A stretch of 34,570 bases of DNA from Fimbriimonas sp. (GCA_030447945.1 JAUJNV010000019.1:1-34570), one strand, 5' to 3'. Numbered from the stretch's first letter, positions 15,631-23,269 are shown. Made by a program: numbers and translations. Notes: generated by a model from the letters alone, not told the origin.

Positions 15631-15960
15631 ATGAAACTTCCTAAGAACTTCGGCGGCCAGGGCTTCGGCGGGATGATGAAGCAGATGCAGGACGCGATGG
15701 CGCAGGCCAAGACCCTCGAGGAGGACCTGGCGAACGAGCGCATCCCCATCGACAAGGGCCAGGTCAAGGCGATTTTCAACGGCCGCGGCGAACTGATGCG
15801 GCTCGCCATCGATCCGGCGGTCCTCGATCCGGAGGACGTCGAAGCCTTGGAGGATCTGATCGTCAGCGCCGTACGCGACGGCTTCGAGCAGGCAACGGCC
15901 ATGCGAGACGCGCGGGTGCAAGCGATCATGCCGAACGTGCCGGACATTCCGGGGCTTTAG
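15631..15960 (+). CDS. ybaB: YbaB/EbfC family nucleoid-associated protein
   Basis: Small homodimeric DNA-binding protein, usually between dnaX and recR as here. 109 residues: Gly/Met-rich start (FGGQGFGGMMKQMQDAMAQA), helix KTLEEDLANERI, central strands with VKAIFNGRGELMRLAIDPAVL, then the helix EDVEALEDLIVSAVRDGFEQA. A GGGAG Shine-Dalgarno lies about 10 nt upstream of ATG 15631. A separate promoter-like TACAAT occurs in the dnaX-ybaB gap. The frame is intact. Confidence 0.92.
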   Translation: MKLPKNFGGQGFGGMMKQMQDAMAQAKTLEEDLANERIPIDKGQVKAIFNGRGELMRLAIDPAVLDPEDVEALEDLIVSAVRDGFEQATAMRDARVQAIMPNVPDIPGL

Positions 15961-15966
15961 GACTTC

Positions 15967-16015
15967 AAGGTTGAAGGTGGAAAGTTGAAGGTCGGGCGGT
16001 GAGGGTTGAGGTACC
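15967..16015. repeat. seven-unit 7-bp-period array (AAGGTTG-like)
   Basis: Contiguous 7-mers AAGGTTG AAGGTGG AAAGTTG AAGGTCG GGCGGTG AGGGTTG AGGTACC in the ybaB-recR gap. It is the longest of the heptad arrays in the window and lies 6 nt after the ybaB stop. Confidence 0.6.
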
Positions 16016-16075
16016 AACCCTTCCCCGAACACCCGAAGATTCATCACCCTCCCCTGACGTAGGAACGGGAAGAAC

Positions 16076-16672
16076 ATGCTCTTTGCCCGCCCCCTTGCCG
16101 AACTCATTGCGGAGCTGGAGAAACTCCCCGGGGTGGGCCCCAAGTCCGCGCAGCGGCTGGCCTACCACCTTTTGCGCGTGCCTGAGCACGAGGCCACCCG
16201 CCTCGCCGACTCGATCCGCATCGCCAAGGCCTCGCTGCGCTTCTGTGGGCAGTGCCAGAACGTCTCGGAGGGCGAGTTCTGCGAGCTCTGCCGCGACCCG
16301 CGGCGCGACAAGTCCACCATCTGCATCGTGGCCGAGCCGCGCGACATCGCGGCGCTGGAGCGCCTGAACGAATTCCGCGGGACCTACCATGTCCTCCACG
16401 GCCTGCTGAGCCCGATGGACGGCGTCGGGCCGGAGCAGCTACGGGTGAAGGAGCTGCTGGGCCGCCTCGCCGATGGCGACACCGAGGAGGCGATCCTCGC
16501 CACCAACCCGACGATCGAGGGCGACGCGACCGCCCTCTACCTCGCCAAGCTCCTCAAGCCCCTCGGCATCCGCGTCACGCGCCTCGCACACGGGATGCCG
16601 GTCGGAGGCGAACTCGACTACGCGGACTCCGCCACGTTGCTCAGCGCGCTGGAGTACCGGCGGGAGATGTAA
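16076..16672 (+). CDS. recR: recombination protein RecR
   Basis: RecFOR pathway protein that helps load RecA at gaps. 198 residues, normal length. It has an N-terminal HhH (ELIAELEKLPGVGPKSAQRLA), zinc finger C57-x2-C60 ... C69-x2-C72, and a Toprim domain (TICIVAEPRDIAALER; EEAILATNPTIEGDATALYL), ending with the Walker-like GMPVGGELDYADSATL. ATG 16076 follows a GGAAGA Shine-Dalgarno. It completes ffs-dnaX-ybaB-recR. Confidence 0.97.
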   Translation: MLFARPLAELIAELEKLPGVGPKSAQRLAYHLLRVPEHEATRLADSIRIAKASLRFCGQCQNVSEGEFCELCRDPRRDKSTICIVAEPRDIAALERLNEFRGTYHVLHGLLSPMDGVGPEQLRVKELLGRLADGDTEEAILATNPTIEGDATALYLAKLLKPLGIRVTRLAHGMPVGGELDYADSATLLSALEYRREM

Positions 16673-16737
16673 TCATGAGCCTTGAACTGGGCCGGCCCCG
16701 CTCGAGGGACCAGCATCTTGTGCTTCCCGCCCTCTTC

Positions 16738-17237
16738 CTACCCCCGAGCGAATCGCCGCCGAAGCCAGGAGCCAGAAAGGATCCGGAGCCGCCGCAAGAA
16801 CACGCCGGCACCATTGAGTAGCAGGAGTCCCGCATAGGCGCCCAGTCCGTACCCCATGGTATGAGGGACTCTGCGCGACTTCCTCGACGGGCGCGCGAGG
16901 CCGCCTCCTAGGTCGTCGCGCATTCGTGTAAGCCGTACAGTAGTCCACCTCAGTTCGTTGATCGAACCGGGTGCGCGCTCACGCCAAATTTTCGCTGCAT
17001 CCGCCCACCCTTTCGTGGCTTCGAACTCCTGCACGGAATAGGGGATGTACATGGTGCCAAAGACGCGGACCAACTGCTCGGAGAGAGAGCCTGCCGCACG
17101 CCATTGCTGGGCACCAAGTACTCCACGTGGTCCCCTCCTACAAGGAGATACCTTCTGACGTTGATATCCCGCCTGTTCATGAGCGCCTTTACTTCTTCAT
17201 TGCCAAGGTCATGCCTAGGGACGAGGTTATCGGGCAA
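16738..17237 (-). CDS. hypothetical protein with C-terminal membrane span, frameshifted
   Basis: I recognise no family. The upstream part reads NEEVKALMNRRDINVRRYLL and GGDHVEYLVP in one frame; after a shift near 17100 the next frame reads WRAAGSLSEQLVRVFGTMYI, PYSVQEFEATKGWADAAKIW and RERAPGSINELRWTTVRLTR. A single span (about YGLGAYAGLLLLNGAGVFL) and a basic tail RRLRILSGSWLRRRFARG end it. Corrected length is about 165 residues. No ATG fits; TTG 17237 is the only start in frame. It lies downstream of the PadR/HAAS pair on the same strand and may belong to it. The next 37 bp separate it from the HAAS gene. Confidence 0.4.
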
Positions 17238-17274
17238 TCATGAGCGCCTGTATATCATCATTAGCGGAAGGTAA

Positions 17275-17899
17275 TCAAGCTCTTACTCTCGGACGCGGTT
17301 CCTGGTTGAAAAGGCGCTGGCCCTTTTCGAGAAGCGCAAGTTGATTACGAGTCGATTTCAGGCTGCTTTCAACTGCTCGCAACGCTTCGGGTGCTTCGCG
17401 GCGCGTCACGTTGTCGTTGCCGACGAAGCGGAGGCCCACGACGACACCCGAGGCCGCCGCACACATAGCCACCATCGCTCCGACGGGCGCGGCCAAGCTC
17501 CGTCCCCAGAGGTAGCAGCCGAACGCGAACACGGCGGCTAAGCCGGCCATGCCCGCCGCGACGGCGCCGAATATGTCGATGGACTGCCAGAGCAGTAACG
17601 ATCCGACCAAGAGCACGCAGCCCAGTCCGACCGAACCCAGCGCGAGACGCCCGCCGAGCGAGACGATGGCCGCGCTGCCCCGTAGCTCTTCCCAAGCCAA
17701 CCGTCGCGGGTCGCCGAAGCGCTGGATCGCGGCGAGCTCTGCCACTTCGAGGCCCATACCCGCTACCGCCATCTCCCCCGCGCTCTCGGCCAAGTGGTCC
17801 TCAACCTCCTGGAGCGTCATGTGCAGCCGGTCTTCGCGCACCTTGTCCTCGAAGCAGGGACTCGACTTCGACGAGGTACCAGTCGATGTACTTACCCAC
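17275..17899 (-). CDS. HAAS-domain-like membrane protein co-encoded with PadR
   Basis: N-terminal part MGKYIDWYLVEVESLL (GTG 17899) continues, after a shift near 17850, as EDKVREDRLHMTLQEVEDHL, AESAGEMAVAGMGLEVAELA and AIQRFGDPRRLAWEE. This is the HAAS pattern (E-x2-HL-x-E...G...A...FGDP-x-xLA). About four spans follow (LGSVGLGCVLLVGSLLLW, IFGAVAAGMAGLAAVFAFG and two more), then a basic coiled tail RAVESSLKSTRNQLALLEKG. Such proteins are usually partners of PadR-like regulators. The GTG start overlaps the padR stop region by 8 nt, so the two are co-translated. About 205 residues corrected. Confidence 0.7.
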
Positions 17900-18231
17900 G
17901 GTCCACCTCCTCCTTCAGGCGCCGAGGGCTGAGGATGCCGGCCACCCCTTGGGCGAACTTCTCCCACACGGCCCGCCGTCGATCGAGCTCTTCGAGGCCG
18001 GTCGGCGTCAAGAAGTACACCTTCCGCGCCGGTTTCCCATCCTGCGGCTCCCAGGTCGCCGCGACGCCCCTCGCGCTCCAGCCGGTGCAGGGCCGGATAG
18101 AGCTGCCCCTCGCCGACGCTGAGCGCGCTCTCGCTGCTCTGTCGGATACGCTTTGCCATCTCGTATCCGTGCAAGGAGCCGCCTTGTAGCACCCCCAGCA
18201 CCAACGCCTCCAGATCTCCTTTAAACGCCAT
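17892..18231 (-). CDS. PadR family transcriptional regulator, one frameshift as given
   Basis: Winged-helix repressor. N-terminal MAFKGDLEALVLGVLQGGSL HGYEMAKRI and the wing GEGQLYPALHRLEREG are typical. After a shift near 18063 the text continues TWEPQDGKPARKVYFLTPTG, LEELDRRRAVWEKFAQGVAG and ILSPRRLKEEVDRG with stop TAA at 17894-17892. Corrected length of about 113 residues is normal for the short PadR type. A perfect palindrome overlaps its promoter and Shine-Dalgarno, which indicates autoregulation. Ligand unknown. Confidence 0.88.
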
Positions 18232-18233
18232 TA

Positions 18234-18278
18234 ATACCTCTCATTCAGAGGTATAGCAGATCGAGAGATAGAAGTCAA
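18234..18278 (-). promoter_or_regulatory. padR promoter with overlapping palindromic operator
   Basis: On the minus strand TTGACT (18278-18273), a 17-bp spacer and TATACC (18255-18250) form a good sigma-70 promoter. The palindrome ATACCTCT-GAATG-AGAGGTAT (18254-18234) covers the -10 box, the expected start point and the GAGG Shine-Dalgarno, and ends 2 bp before the ATG. This layout fits a repressor binding its own promoter. Confidence 0.75.
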
Positions 18279-18363
18279 GGGACGACGCGGCTTCCGGAAT
18301 CCCCACCTTACCCTCCTCCGAGCACGAACCATCCGGGCGAGGGAGGGAAGTGGTACCCGAGCC

Positions 18364-18804
18364 TTACGCGTTAGGATCGACGGGTTCGAGCTGTAGGTGT
18401 TTGAGCAGTTCGTCGTGGCCGAAGTAGAAGTGCTGCGACATCTGCCCGGGCCGGAGCCAGATGAGGGCGGTGGGCAGCCCGCGCAGGAGGAAGGAGGCGA
18501 CCTCTTGGCCGCCCTCCACCGGAACGGGCAGCCCATCCGCGTGGGTCACAATGAGGTGGAGCAGGTCCTCTTCGCCCTCGAGCTGGTAGCGGAAGCTACC
18601 GGCGGTGCCGGAGAAGTCGTTTGGTTCGAGACCGACGGAGAGCAGGGCGAACTGGTCGGTCGGGCGGCTGAGCGAGGGGTCGAACGGAGGAAGCTCAACG
18701 CGGCGTCCTTCGCGCACGTAGTCCAGCACGCGGCGCATCACGGAGTCGCGGCGAGCGGCGTCGTGTTCGGTGAAGGGGAGCCCGTGATCCGTGGAGCCGT
18801 CCAT
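18364..18804 (-). CDS. hypothetical protein
   Basis: 146-residue soluble, acidic protein from ATG 18804. The reading frame extends upstream into the tRNA, so the internal ATG is chosen. Distinct segments are RRDSVMRRVLDYVREGRRVE, YQLEGEEDLLHLIVTHADGL and PTALIWLRPGQMSQHFYFGH. The mixed alpha/beta composition and coding-like third-position GC support a real gene. I recognise no family. It is immediately downstream of tRNA-Ser on the same strand and probably co-transcribed with it. The 85 bp before PadR's promoter hold nothing else. Confidence 0.6.
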   Translation of the reverse strand: MDGSTDHGLPFTEHDAARRDSVMRRVLDYVREGRRVELPPFDPSLSRPTDQFALLSVGLEPNDFSGTAGSFRYQLEGEEDLLHLIVTHADGLPVPVEGGQEVASFLLRGLPTALIWLRPGQMSQHFYFGHDELLKHLQLEPVDPNA

Positions 18805-18827
18805 CCGGGAAGCTCGCGTAAAGAAAA

Positions 18828-18917
18828 TGGCGGAGCGGGTGGGATTCGAACCCACGACCAGTGTTACCCAGTACGAGCTTTCCAGGCCCGCTCCTTAGAC
18901 CACTCGGACACCGCTCC
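18828..18917 (-). tRNA. tRNA-Ser (anticodon GGA)
   Basis: Class II tRNA of 90 nt including an encoded CCA. Acceptor GGAGCGG pairs with CCGCTCC, discriminator G. The D arm is TCCGAGTGGTC, the anticodon loop CTGGAAA gives anticodon GGA (reads UCC/UCU), there is a long variable arm, and the T arm is GTGGGTTCGAATCCCAC. A CATAAT box lies about 12 nt upstream of the mature 5' end. Confidence 0.95.
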
Positions 18918-19099
18918 GCGCCAGTTTTCATTATGGCGCAATGGCCGGCAATTAGAACTCTGACGAACCGGCGACGTAGTGCGGGCTTCGGAGCCCGCGG
19001 CGAGCCAGCATTGGTTTTGAAGAGACTGGCTCTGTAGACATCCCGTGGGTCTGAGGGCTACGCCCGCAGAACGTAGGTCGCTTTGGCGACGGCGCCTGG

Positions 19100-19290
19100 G
19101 CATCACGTCGGCCACTTTCCTTAAGGCGGCCTGCACCGTCTTGTACGTACGCACCGGAGGCTCCGCAGAGGGTGGCGTGCCTGGAGAAAGTCCAGGCGTC
19201 GCCGGGCGCGATCGACTACACGGTTTTGCGGGCGTGGATGGTGGAGACCTTCCTACAGAGCTTTAGAGAGCTTACGAACCTGCTCCGTTA
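19100..19290 (+). pseudogene. possible relic of an NmrA-like/SDR NAD(P)-binding protein
   Basis: Two frames give fragments resembling the middle of NmrA-type Rossmann proteins: VLYVRTGGSAEGG (like FVYVSTGGS) and, after a shift, LEKVQASPGAIDYTVLRAWM with VETFLQSFRELTNLLR (like the 'SGLDYTILRP-x-x-MEN-F' segment). The Pro-Gly after VLR is changed to Ala-Trp, and neither the N-terminal GxxGxxG nor a C-terminal domain is present. It ends in TAA, sharing TTAA with the convergent DprA-like gene. The rest of 18918-19100 shows nothing convincing. Confidence 0.3.
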
Positions 19291-20164
19291 AGGCCGGCGT
19301 AGGATGGTCGCTCCGAGGGAGCGGTAGTCGCGGTATCCCACCGCACGGTCGGATACCCGCACGGACCGTCCCGCCGCGAGGGCGAGGCGCAGCAGAGCCT
19401 CCATGTTGCCGCCGGGCTCGACGCGGGCGAAATCCAGCCGGCGGGAGAGGTCGACACGAGCCGGTCGCGGACCTTGTTGTTCACGCCGATGAACTCGGAG
19501 TCGGGGCGGAAGGGGCTGACGACCAGATCGGTCGAGGCATCGAACTCGTATCGCCAAAGCCGCGCCGCGCGAAACGCCTCGCTGCGTAAATCCTCGCCCA
19601 GCACCCGGAACAAGCCCCGGTCGAGGCACAGCAGTCTCGGCGAGCCCCACCGGAGGGGCACCACCGCCGAGCGCTGGTACTCCGGCCGATCGTGCCCCGT
19701 CACCAGAACCTCTCCTCCGAGCACCCCTTCCTCGGTGAGCTTCTCGATGAGCTCCAGCTCAGCGGGAGCGGCGTTCCGCGAGGCGAGGACGCAGAAAGTG
19801 GGGGCCTCGAGGAGGCGGAGGTTGCCGTAAAGGAACAGGACCCCGGCGGATCGGGGTCCATTTCCTCGATGAGCGTGGGATAGTGGGCGTCCGCGGCGGT
19901 AACAAGGGTCACGCCCAGCCCGCTCAGTCGTTTCTCCGTTTCCCCGACCGTCCTCTGGCGCCCCTCGCGGTCCTCGGCGAGCGCGGAGGCGGCGCGCTGG
20001 GTGAGGCGGTATTCCTCCCGGTAGACCTCTGGCGAGAGCGACAGGAACTCCTCCGGACTCCTCCCAAGGATGGTATTGCGCGCGAGCACCCGGACGACCG
20101 AGCGCCCGCCGATGCCCGGCGTCATCGCAAGCAGAAGCGCGAACGTACGTTGGGGGAGGCTCAC
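19288..20164 (-). CDS. divergent DprA-like protein, frameshifted as given
   Basis: N-terminal HhH-like LPQRTFALLLAMTPGIGGRSVVRVL and the linker GLGVTLVTAADAHYPTLIEE match the start of DprA/Smf, followed after a shift (near 19841) by VLFLYGNLRLLEAPTFCVLASRN, the first strand of its Rossmann-like domain. The remainder (EVLVTGHDRPEYQRSAVVPL, GSPRLLCLDRGLFRVLGEDL, EFIGVNNKVRDRLV, then VEPGGNMEALLRLALAAGRS) lacks the usual SGxARGID and GxG motifs, so ssDNA/RecA-loading activity is uncertain. A second shift lies near 19455. It probably starts at GTG 20164 with a GGGGAGG Shine-Dalgarno. As written it is fused in frame to the phosphorylase. About 290 residues corrected. Confidence 0.6.
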
Positions 20165-20890
20165 GCCCCTCCCCGCGAGGCGGGCGGCGGCACCCAAGAG
20201 GATCCCGACGGCGGCCTCGCCCGATCGGGTCATCTCGTCCACCACTTCCCCATGATCGAGGGGCGTCGGTGAGATGCCGGCGGCCAGATTGGTGACCACG
20301 GCGAGGCAGGCGTAGTCGACGCCCGCTTCTCGCATGAGGATCGCTTCGCTCGCCGCCGTCATGCCGACCAGATCGCCTCCGAGCCCCTTATAGGTCTGGA
20401 TCTCCTGGGGGGTCTCGTACCTCGGGCCGTTCCCGCAGACGTAGACTCCGCCATCCTTCACTGCCTCACCCCCCGCGTGCAGCAAGGCGGAGCGCGAGGC
20501 CGGACCGAACGGATGGCTGAAGTCGCGGTGGACAACCTCGCGGTCGAAGAGCGTGAGGTTGCGGAACGTTAGGTCGAGGAAATCGGAGCAGGCGACGAGC
20601 GTGCCGGGCCCCCACTCGGGTCGCAAGCTGCCGACGGCGGCGGTCGCGAGCACGCCTTTGGCCCCCAACTGCCGCATGCCGTAGGCCATCGCCTGGTAGT
20701 TCACCCGGTGCGGGGGGACCTTGTGGCCGGCGGAGTGGCGGCCGATTACGAGGAGCGTAAGCCCCTCGCGCTCGATGCGCCGGCCGCGCAGGGTCCCCGC
20801 CGGTGTCGGGATGTGGAGCGGTGATCCGCCCAGTGCGAGGAGGCGGTCTCCTACGCCGGTGCCCCCGATGATGCCGACGTCGATGCGCAT
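20162..20890 (-). CDS. mtnP: S-methyl-5'-thioadenosine / purine nucleoside phosphorylase
   Basis: Phosphorolysis of MTA or purine nucleosides (methionine salvage). IGGTGVGDRLL is the phosphate loop, then VIGRHSAGHKVPPHRVNYQA, GAKGVLATAAVGSLRPEWGPG, FLDLTFRNLTLFD, NGPRYETPQEIQTYKGLGGD with LVGMTAASEAILMREAGVDY, and VVTNLAAGISPTPLDH. Asn in 'VTNLAAG' fits 6-oxopurine-type PNP and some MTIP enzymes as well as MtnP, so specificity is uncertain. The phosphorylase domain ends near AAARLAGRG; the frame runs on without a stop into the DprA-like gene. ATG 20890 follows CATAAT with a 5-nt gap and no Shine-Dalgarno. Confidence 0.85.
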
Positions 20891-20921
20891 GCGTGATTAT
20901 GGTCTCCCGCACCAGGGGCGG

Positions 20922-20927
20922 TAACCT
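20922..20927 (+). promoter_or_regulatory. putative -10 box of leaderless CBS gene
   Basis: CGGTAACCT with TAACCT at 20922-20927, six bases, then ATG 20934. No Shine-Dalgarno. It is back-to-back with the mtnP start (CATAAT at 20901-20896). Confidence 0.45.
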
Positions 20928-20933
20928 CCAGGC

Positions 20934-21344
20934 ATGACCCTGCGCGAGGTGCTTCACGCCCACATCCCGACGCTCACCCGGGAAAGCACCGTGCGCGATG
21001 CCGTCGACAAGATGGACATCTATCAGTTCCCGGCGCTGGTCGTGGTGGACGACGAGATGGTGCCGGTGGCGGTCCTAACCGAGGGCGACGTCTGCCGGGC
21101 GGCGATGACCCAGGGAAACGTGACGGGTATGGCCAGTGAGCCCGCGTACATCCACGGCACCTCAGAGCCGACGACCATGCCCGCGGAGGCGGAGATCGGA
21201 GACGCCTTCCACCGCATGCTCATGAGCGGTCTTACGATCCTCCCGGTCGTTGACGACAACCGGCTTGCGGGGGTCGTGCTTCGGGTGGACCTGATGCAGG
21301 CGATGCTGATGGATATCGAGCCTGCCGGATCCGAACCGACCTGA
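20934..21344 (+). CDS. CBS-pair domain protein
   Basis: 136-residue stand-alone CBS pair (Bateman module), likely an adenosine-nucleotide sensor. CBS1 is about residues 3-60 (STVRDAVDKMDIYQFPALVV, VAVLTEGDVCRAAM). CBS2 is about 65-128 (AEIGDAFHRMLMSGLTILPV, NRLAGVVLRVDLMQAMLM). There is no catalytic domain. It precedes panB on the same strand by 53 bp, but panB has its own promoter-like box. The target is unknown. Confidence 0.88.
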   Translation: MTLREVLHAHIPTLTRESTVRDAVDKMDIYQFPALVVVDDEMVPVAVLTEGDVCRAAMTQGNVTGMASEPAYIHGTSEPTTMPAEAEIGDAFHRMLMSGLTILPVVDDNRLAGVVLRVDLMQAMLMDIEPAGSEPT

Positions 21345-21365
21345 TCCGAAGCGGCCCGATCCGAA
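21328..21365. repeat. three 15-bp-spaced GATCCGAA repeats
   Basis: GATCCGAA occurs at 21328-21335, 21343-21350 and 21358-21365, exactly one and a half helical turns apart, at the 3' end of the CBS gene and into the gap before panB. The first copy lies inside the coding region (GSEPT end). It could be a short tandem expansion or an operator-like array upstream of panB. Confidence 0.6.
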
Positions 21366-21384
21366 GTGCACCGGGCCCAGTTGG

Positions 21385-21390
21385 TACACT
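21385..21390 (+). promoter_or_regulatory. putative -10 box of leaderless panB
   Basis: TTGGTACACT with TACACT at 21385-21390 and 7 nt to the panB ATG. It is the same octamer GGTACACT as in front of the SRP RNA. No Shine-Dalgarno. Confidence 0.5.
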
Positions 21391-21397
21391 TGCCGCG

Positions 21398-22183
21398 ATG
21401 CCGGACAAGGTGACCGCACCGCGCCTTAGTGCCATGCGGGCGAAAGGGGAGAGGATCGTCTGCCTGACGGCGTACGACGCTGCATTCGGCCAGCTCGCGG
21501 ACGAGGCGGGCGTCGACGTCGTGCTGGTGGGCGATTCCGTCGGGAACGTCCTCTTGGGCTACCCCAACACGGTTCCCGTGACGCTGGAAGAAATGCTTCA
21601 CCACACCCGCGCCACGGCTCGGGGGGTTCGGCGCGCGCTTCTCGTGGCGGATATGCCCTTCGGCTCTTACGGCTCGTCGGTCGCGCAGGCCGTCGATGCC
21701 GCGGTGGCCTTGGTCAAGGTGGGCGCCGAAGCCGTGAAGCTGGAGGGGCCGTTTCGGGAAGAGATGCAGGCGATCACGAAGATCGGCATTCCCGTGATGG
21801 GGCACGTGGGCATGACCCCCCAGTCGACCAACACGCTCGGCGGGTTTCGGGTGCAGGGACGCGGGGAGACGGCCGAGGCGGTGGTCGAGGACGCCAAAGC
21901 CGTGGACGCCGCGGGCGCCTTCGCGATGGTGCTCGAGCTCGTGCCGGCCGAGCTGGCGCGGCGGATCACCGACGGGGTCGTTTGCCCGACCATCGGAATC
22001 GGCGCCGGGGCCGGGTGCAGCGGCCAGATTCAGGTCCTGCACGACGTGCTCGGCCTCTCGCCGCAGCCTCTGCGCCACGCCAAGCGATTCGTATCTGGGC
22101 GCGACTGCCTGCTCGACGGCCTCCGCTCCTACACCCAGGAGGTACGGGAGGGCGCGTTTCCCGCTCAGGAGCATTCCTTCTGA
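21398..22183 (+). CDS. panB: 3-methyl-2-oxobutanoate hydroxymethyltransferase
   Basis: Ketopantoate synthesis from alpha-ketoisovalerate and methylene-THF (pantothenate/CoA pathway). 261 residues, normal length. Motifs are IVCLTAYDAAFGQLADEAGV, VLVGDSVGNVLLGYPNT (Mg-binding Asp), VADMPFGSY, AVKLEGP, IPVMGHVGMTPQS, FAMVLELVPAELA (catalytic Glu region) and PTIGIGAGAGCSGQIQVLHD. The last has Cys where homologues have x-x-x-D/C-G-Q-V. The TGA overlaps the panC CTG start. The frame is intact. Confidence 0.96.
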   Translation: MPDKVTAPRLSAMRAKGERIVCLTAYDAAFGQLADEAGVDVVLVGDSVGNVLLGYPNTVPVTLEEMLHHTRATARGVRRALLVADMPFGSYGSSVAQAVDAAVALVKVGAEAVKLEGPFREEMQAITKIGIPVMGHVGMTPQSTNTLGGFRVQGRGETAEAVVEDAKAVDAAGAFAMVLELVPAELARRITDGVVCPTIGIGAGAGCSGQIQVLHDVLGLSPQPLRHAKRFVSGRDCLLDGLRSYTQEVREGAFPAQEHSF

Positions 22184-23001
22184 GGATCGCCCGCACGATC
22201 GCGGAGCTTGGACACGATAACGCGCACGAAGTGGGTTTCGTGCCTACTATGGGCGCGTTCCACGAAGGGCACCTCTCGCTCATGCGGACGGCTCGGCAAG
22301 AGAATGAGTACGTCGTCGTCTCGCTGTTCGTCAATCCGACGCAATTCAGGAAGGGAGAGGACTACGAGCGTTACCCGCGCCATCTGGAGCGAGACGCGGA
22401 CCTGGCCGGCGGCACGGGCGTGGATGTGATTTTCGCTCCGTCGGCGGACGAGATGTACCCTCATGATCCGACGGTCATCCACGTTCCGCAGGTCGGAGAT
22501 CTCTGGGAAGGGGAGCGTCGTCCGGGGCAGTGCGACGGGGTTTCCACGGTCGTGTGCAGGCTCCTGAGTGGCGTGGGGGCGCGCCGCGCGTGGGTCGGAG
22601 TGAGGGAGGATCTGCAGCAATGTGCGGTGATAGAACGCATGGTGAGCGACCTGAATATGCCGGTCGAGCTGCGGCTTTGCGAGACGGTTCGCGACGGGCT
22701 GGCGATGTCAAGCCGAAACGCGTACCTGGATCCCGCGGAGCTAACCGTCGCGCCCGCCATTCGATCGGAGCTGCGGCGTTGCCAGACGGCGTTAGCAAAC
22801 TCTCAAGCCTCTGCCCCCGAGGTGGAAGCGCTTCTGGAAGAGAGTAGGCAGAGCCTTCGCAACACCGGTTTTAGCGTCGACTATTTCGAGCTGGTCTCCA
22901 CCGAAACGATGCAAGCAACCAGGAAAGGAGACGGCCCTCGGGCCCTCATTGCCGCGGCCGCGTTAGGCACTACCCGCTTAATCGACAACGTCCGCCTGTG
23001 A
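22180..23001 (+). CDS. panC: pantoate--beta-alanine ligase
   Basis: ATP-dependent ligation of pantoate and beta-alanine. FVPTMGAFHEGHLSLMR carries the HxGH-type nucleotide motif, then SLFVNPTQFRKGEDYERYPR, LERDADLAGGTGVDVIFAPS, MYP, and near the C-terminus GLAMSSRNAYL (KMSKS-like) and VDYFELVSTETMQ. The FFGEKDYQQ block of the family is altered to WVGVREDLQQ. The family N-terminus (RIARTIAEL...) begins at a CTG codon, 22180-22182, overlapping the panB stop as CTGA. No ATG/GTG/TTG lies between it and the conserved motif. 273 residues. Confidence 0.92.
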   Translation: MRIARTIAELGHDNAHEVGFVPTMGAFHEGHLSLMRTARQENEYVVVSLFVNPTQFRKGEDYERYPRHLERDADLAGGTGVDVIFAPSADEMYPHDPTVIHVPQVGDLWEGERRPGQCDGVSTVVCRLLSGVGARRAWVGVREDLQQCAVIERMVSDLNMPVELRLCETVRDGLAMSSRNAYLDPAELTVAPAIRSELRRCQTALANSQASAPEVEALLEESRQSLRNTGFSVDYFELVSTETMQATRKGDGPRALIAAAALGTTRLIDNVRL

Positions 23002-23269
23002 GATTCTCGATCCTTATTCGCAAACCAGCGAGACGGTTTCATCGCCTCCTTACAGATTTATCCGCCTCCAGACGATCATAACGGCGCGTCTTGTGGTCAT
23101 ACTGGAATACGCGTTGTCAGAAGCGCGGCAGACACTATGAAAACCGTTCAGAGCGTAAAAATTCGCTTAAATTCAAGGCCCAGGAAAGGAAGGGGTTCTT
23201 TCTGTGAAGGTCGGAGTTCGCAAGTACTCCGTTCAGTGAGGGCGAATGTTGAGCAGCGGGAGTATATGT

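Noticed and set aside
21023..22174. 383-codon minus-strand frame across the CBS gene and panB
   Set aside because: Antisense shadow of high-GC coding DNA with no motif.
22880..23042. Minus-strand ORF starting MKPSRWFANK with a good AAGGAGG site
   Set aside because: It is antisense to the panC 3' end, about 55 codons, with no recognisable content.
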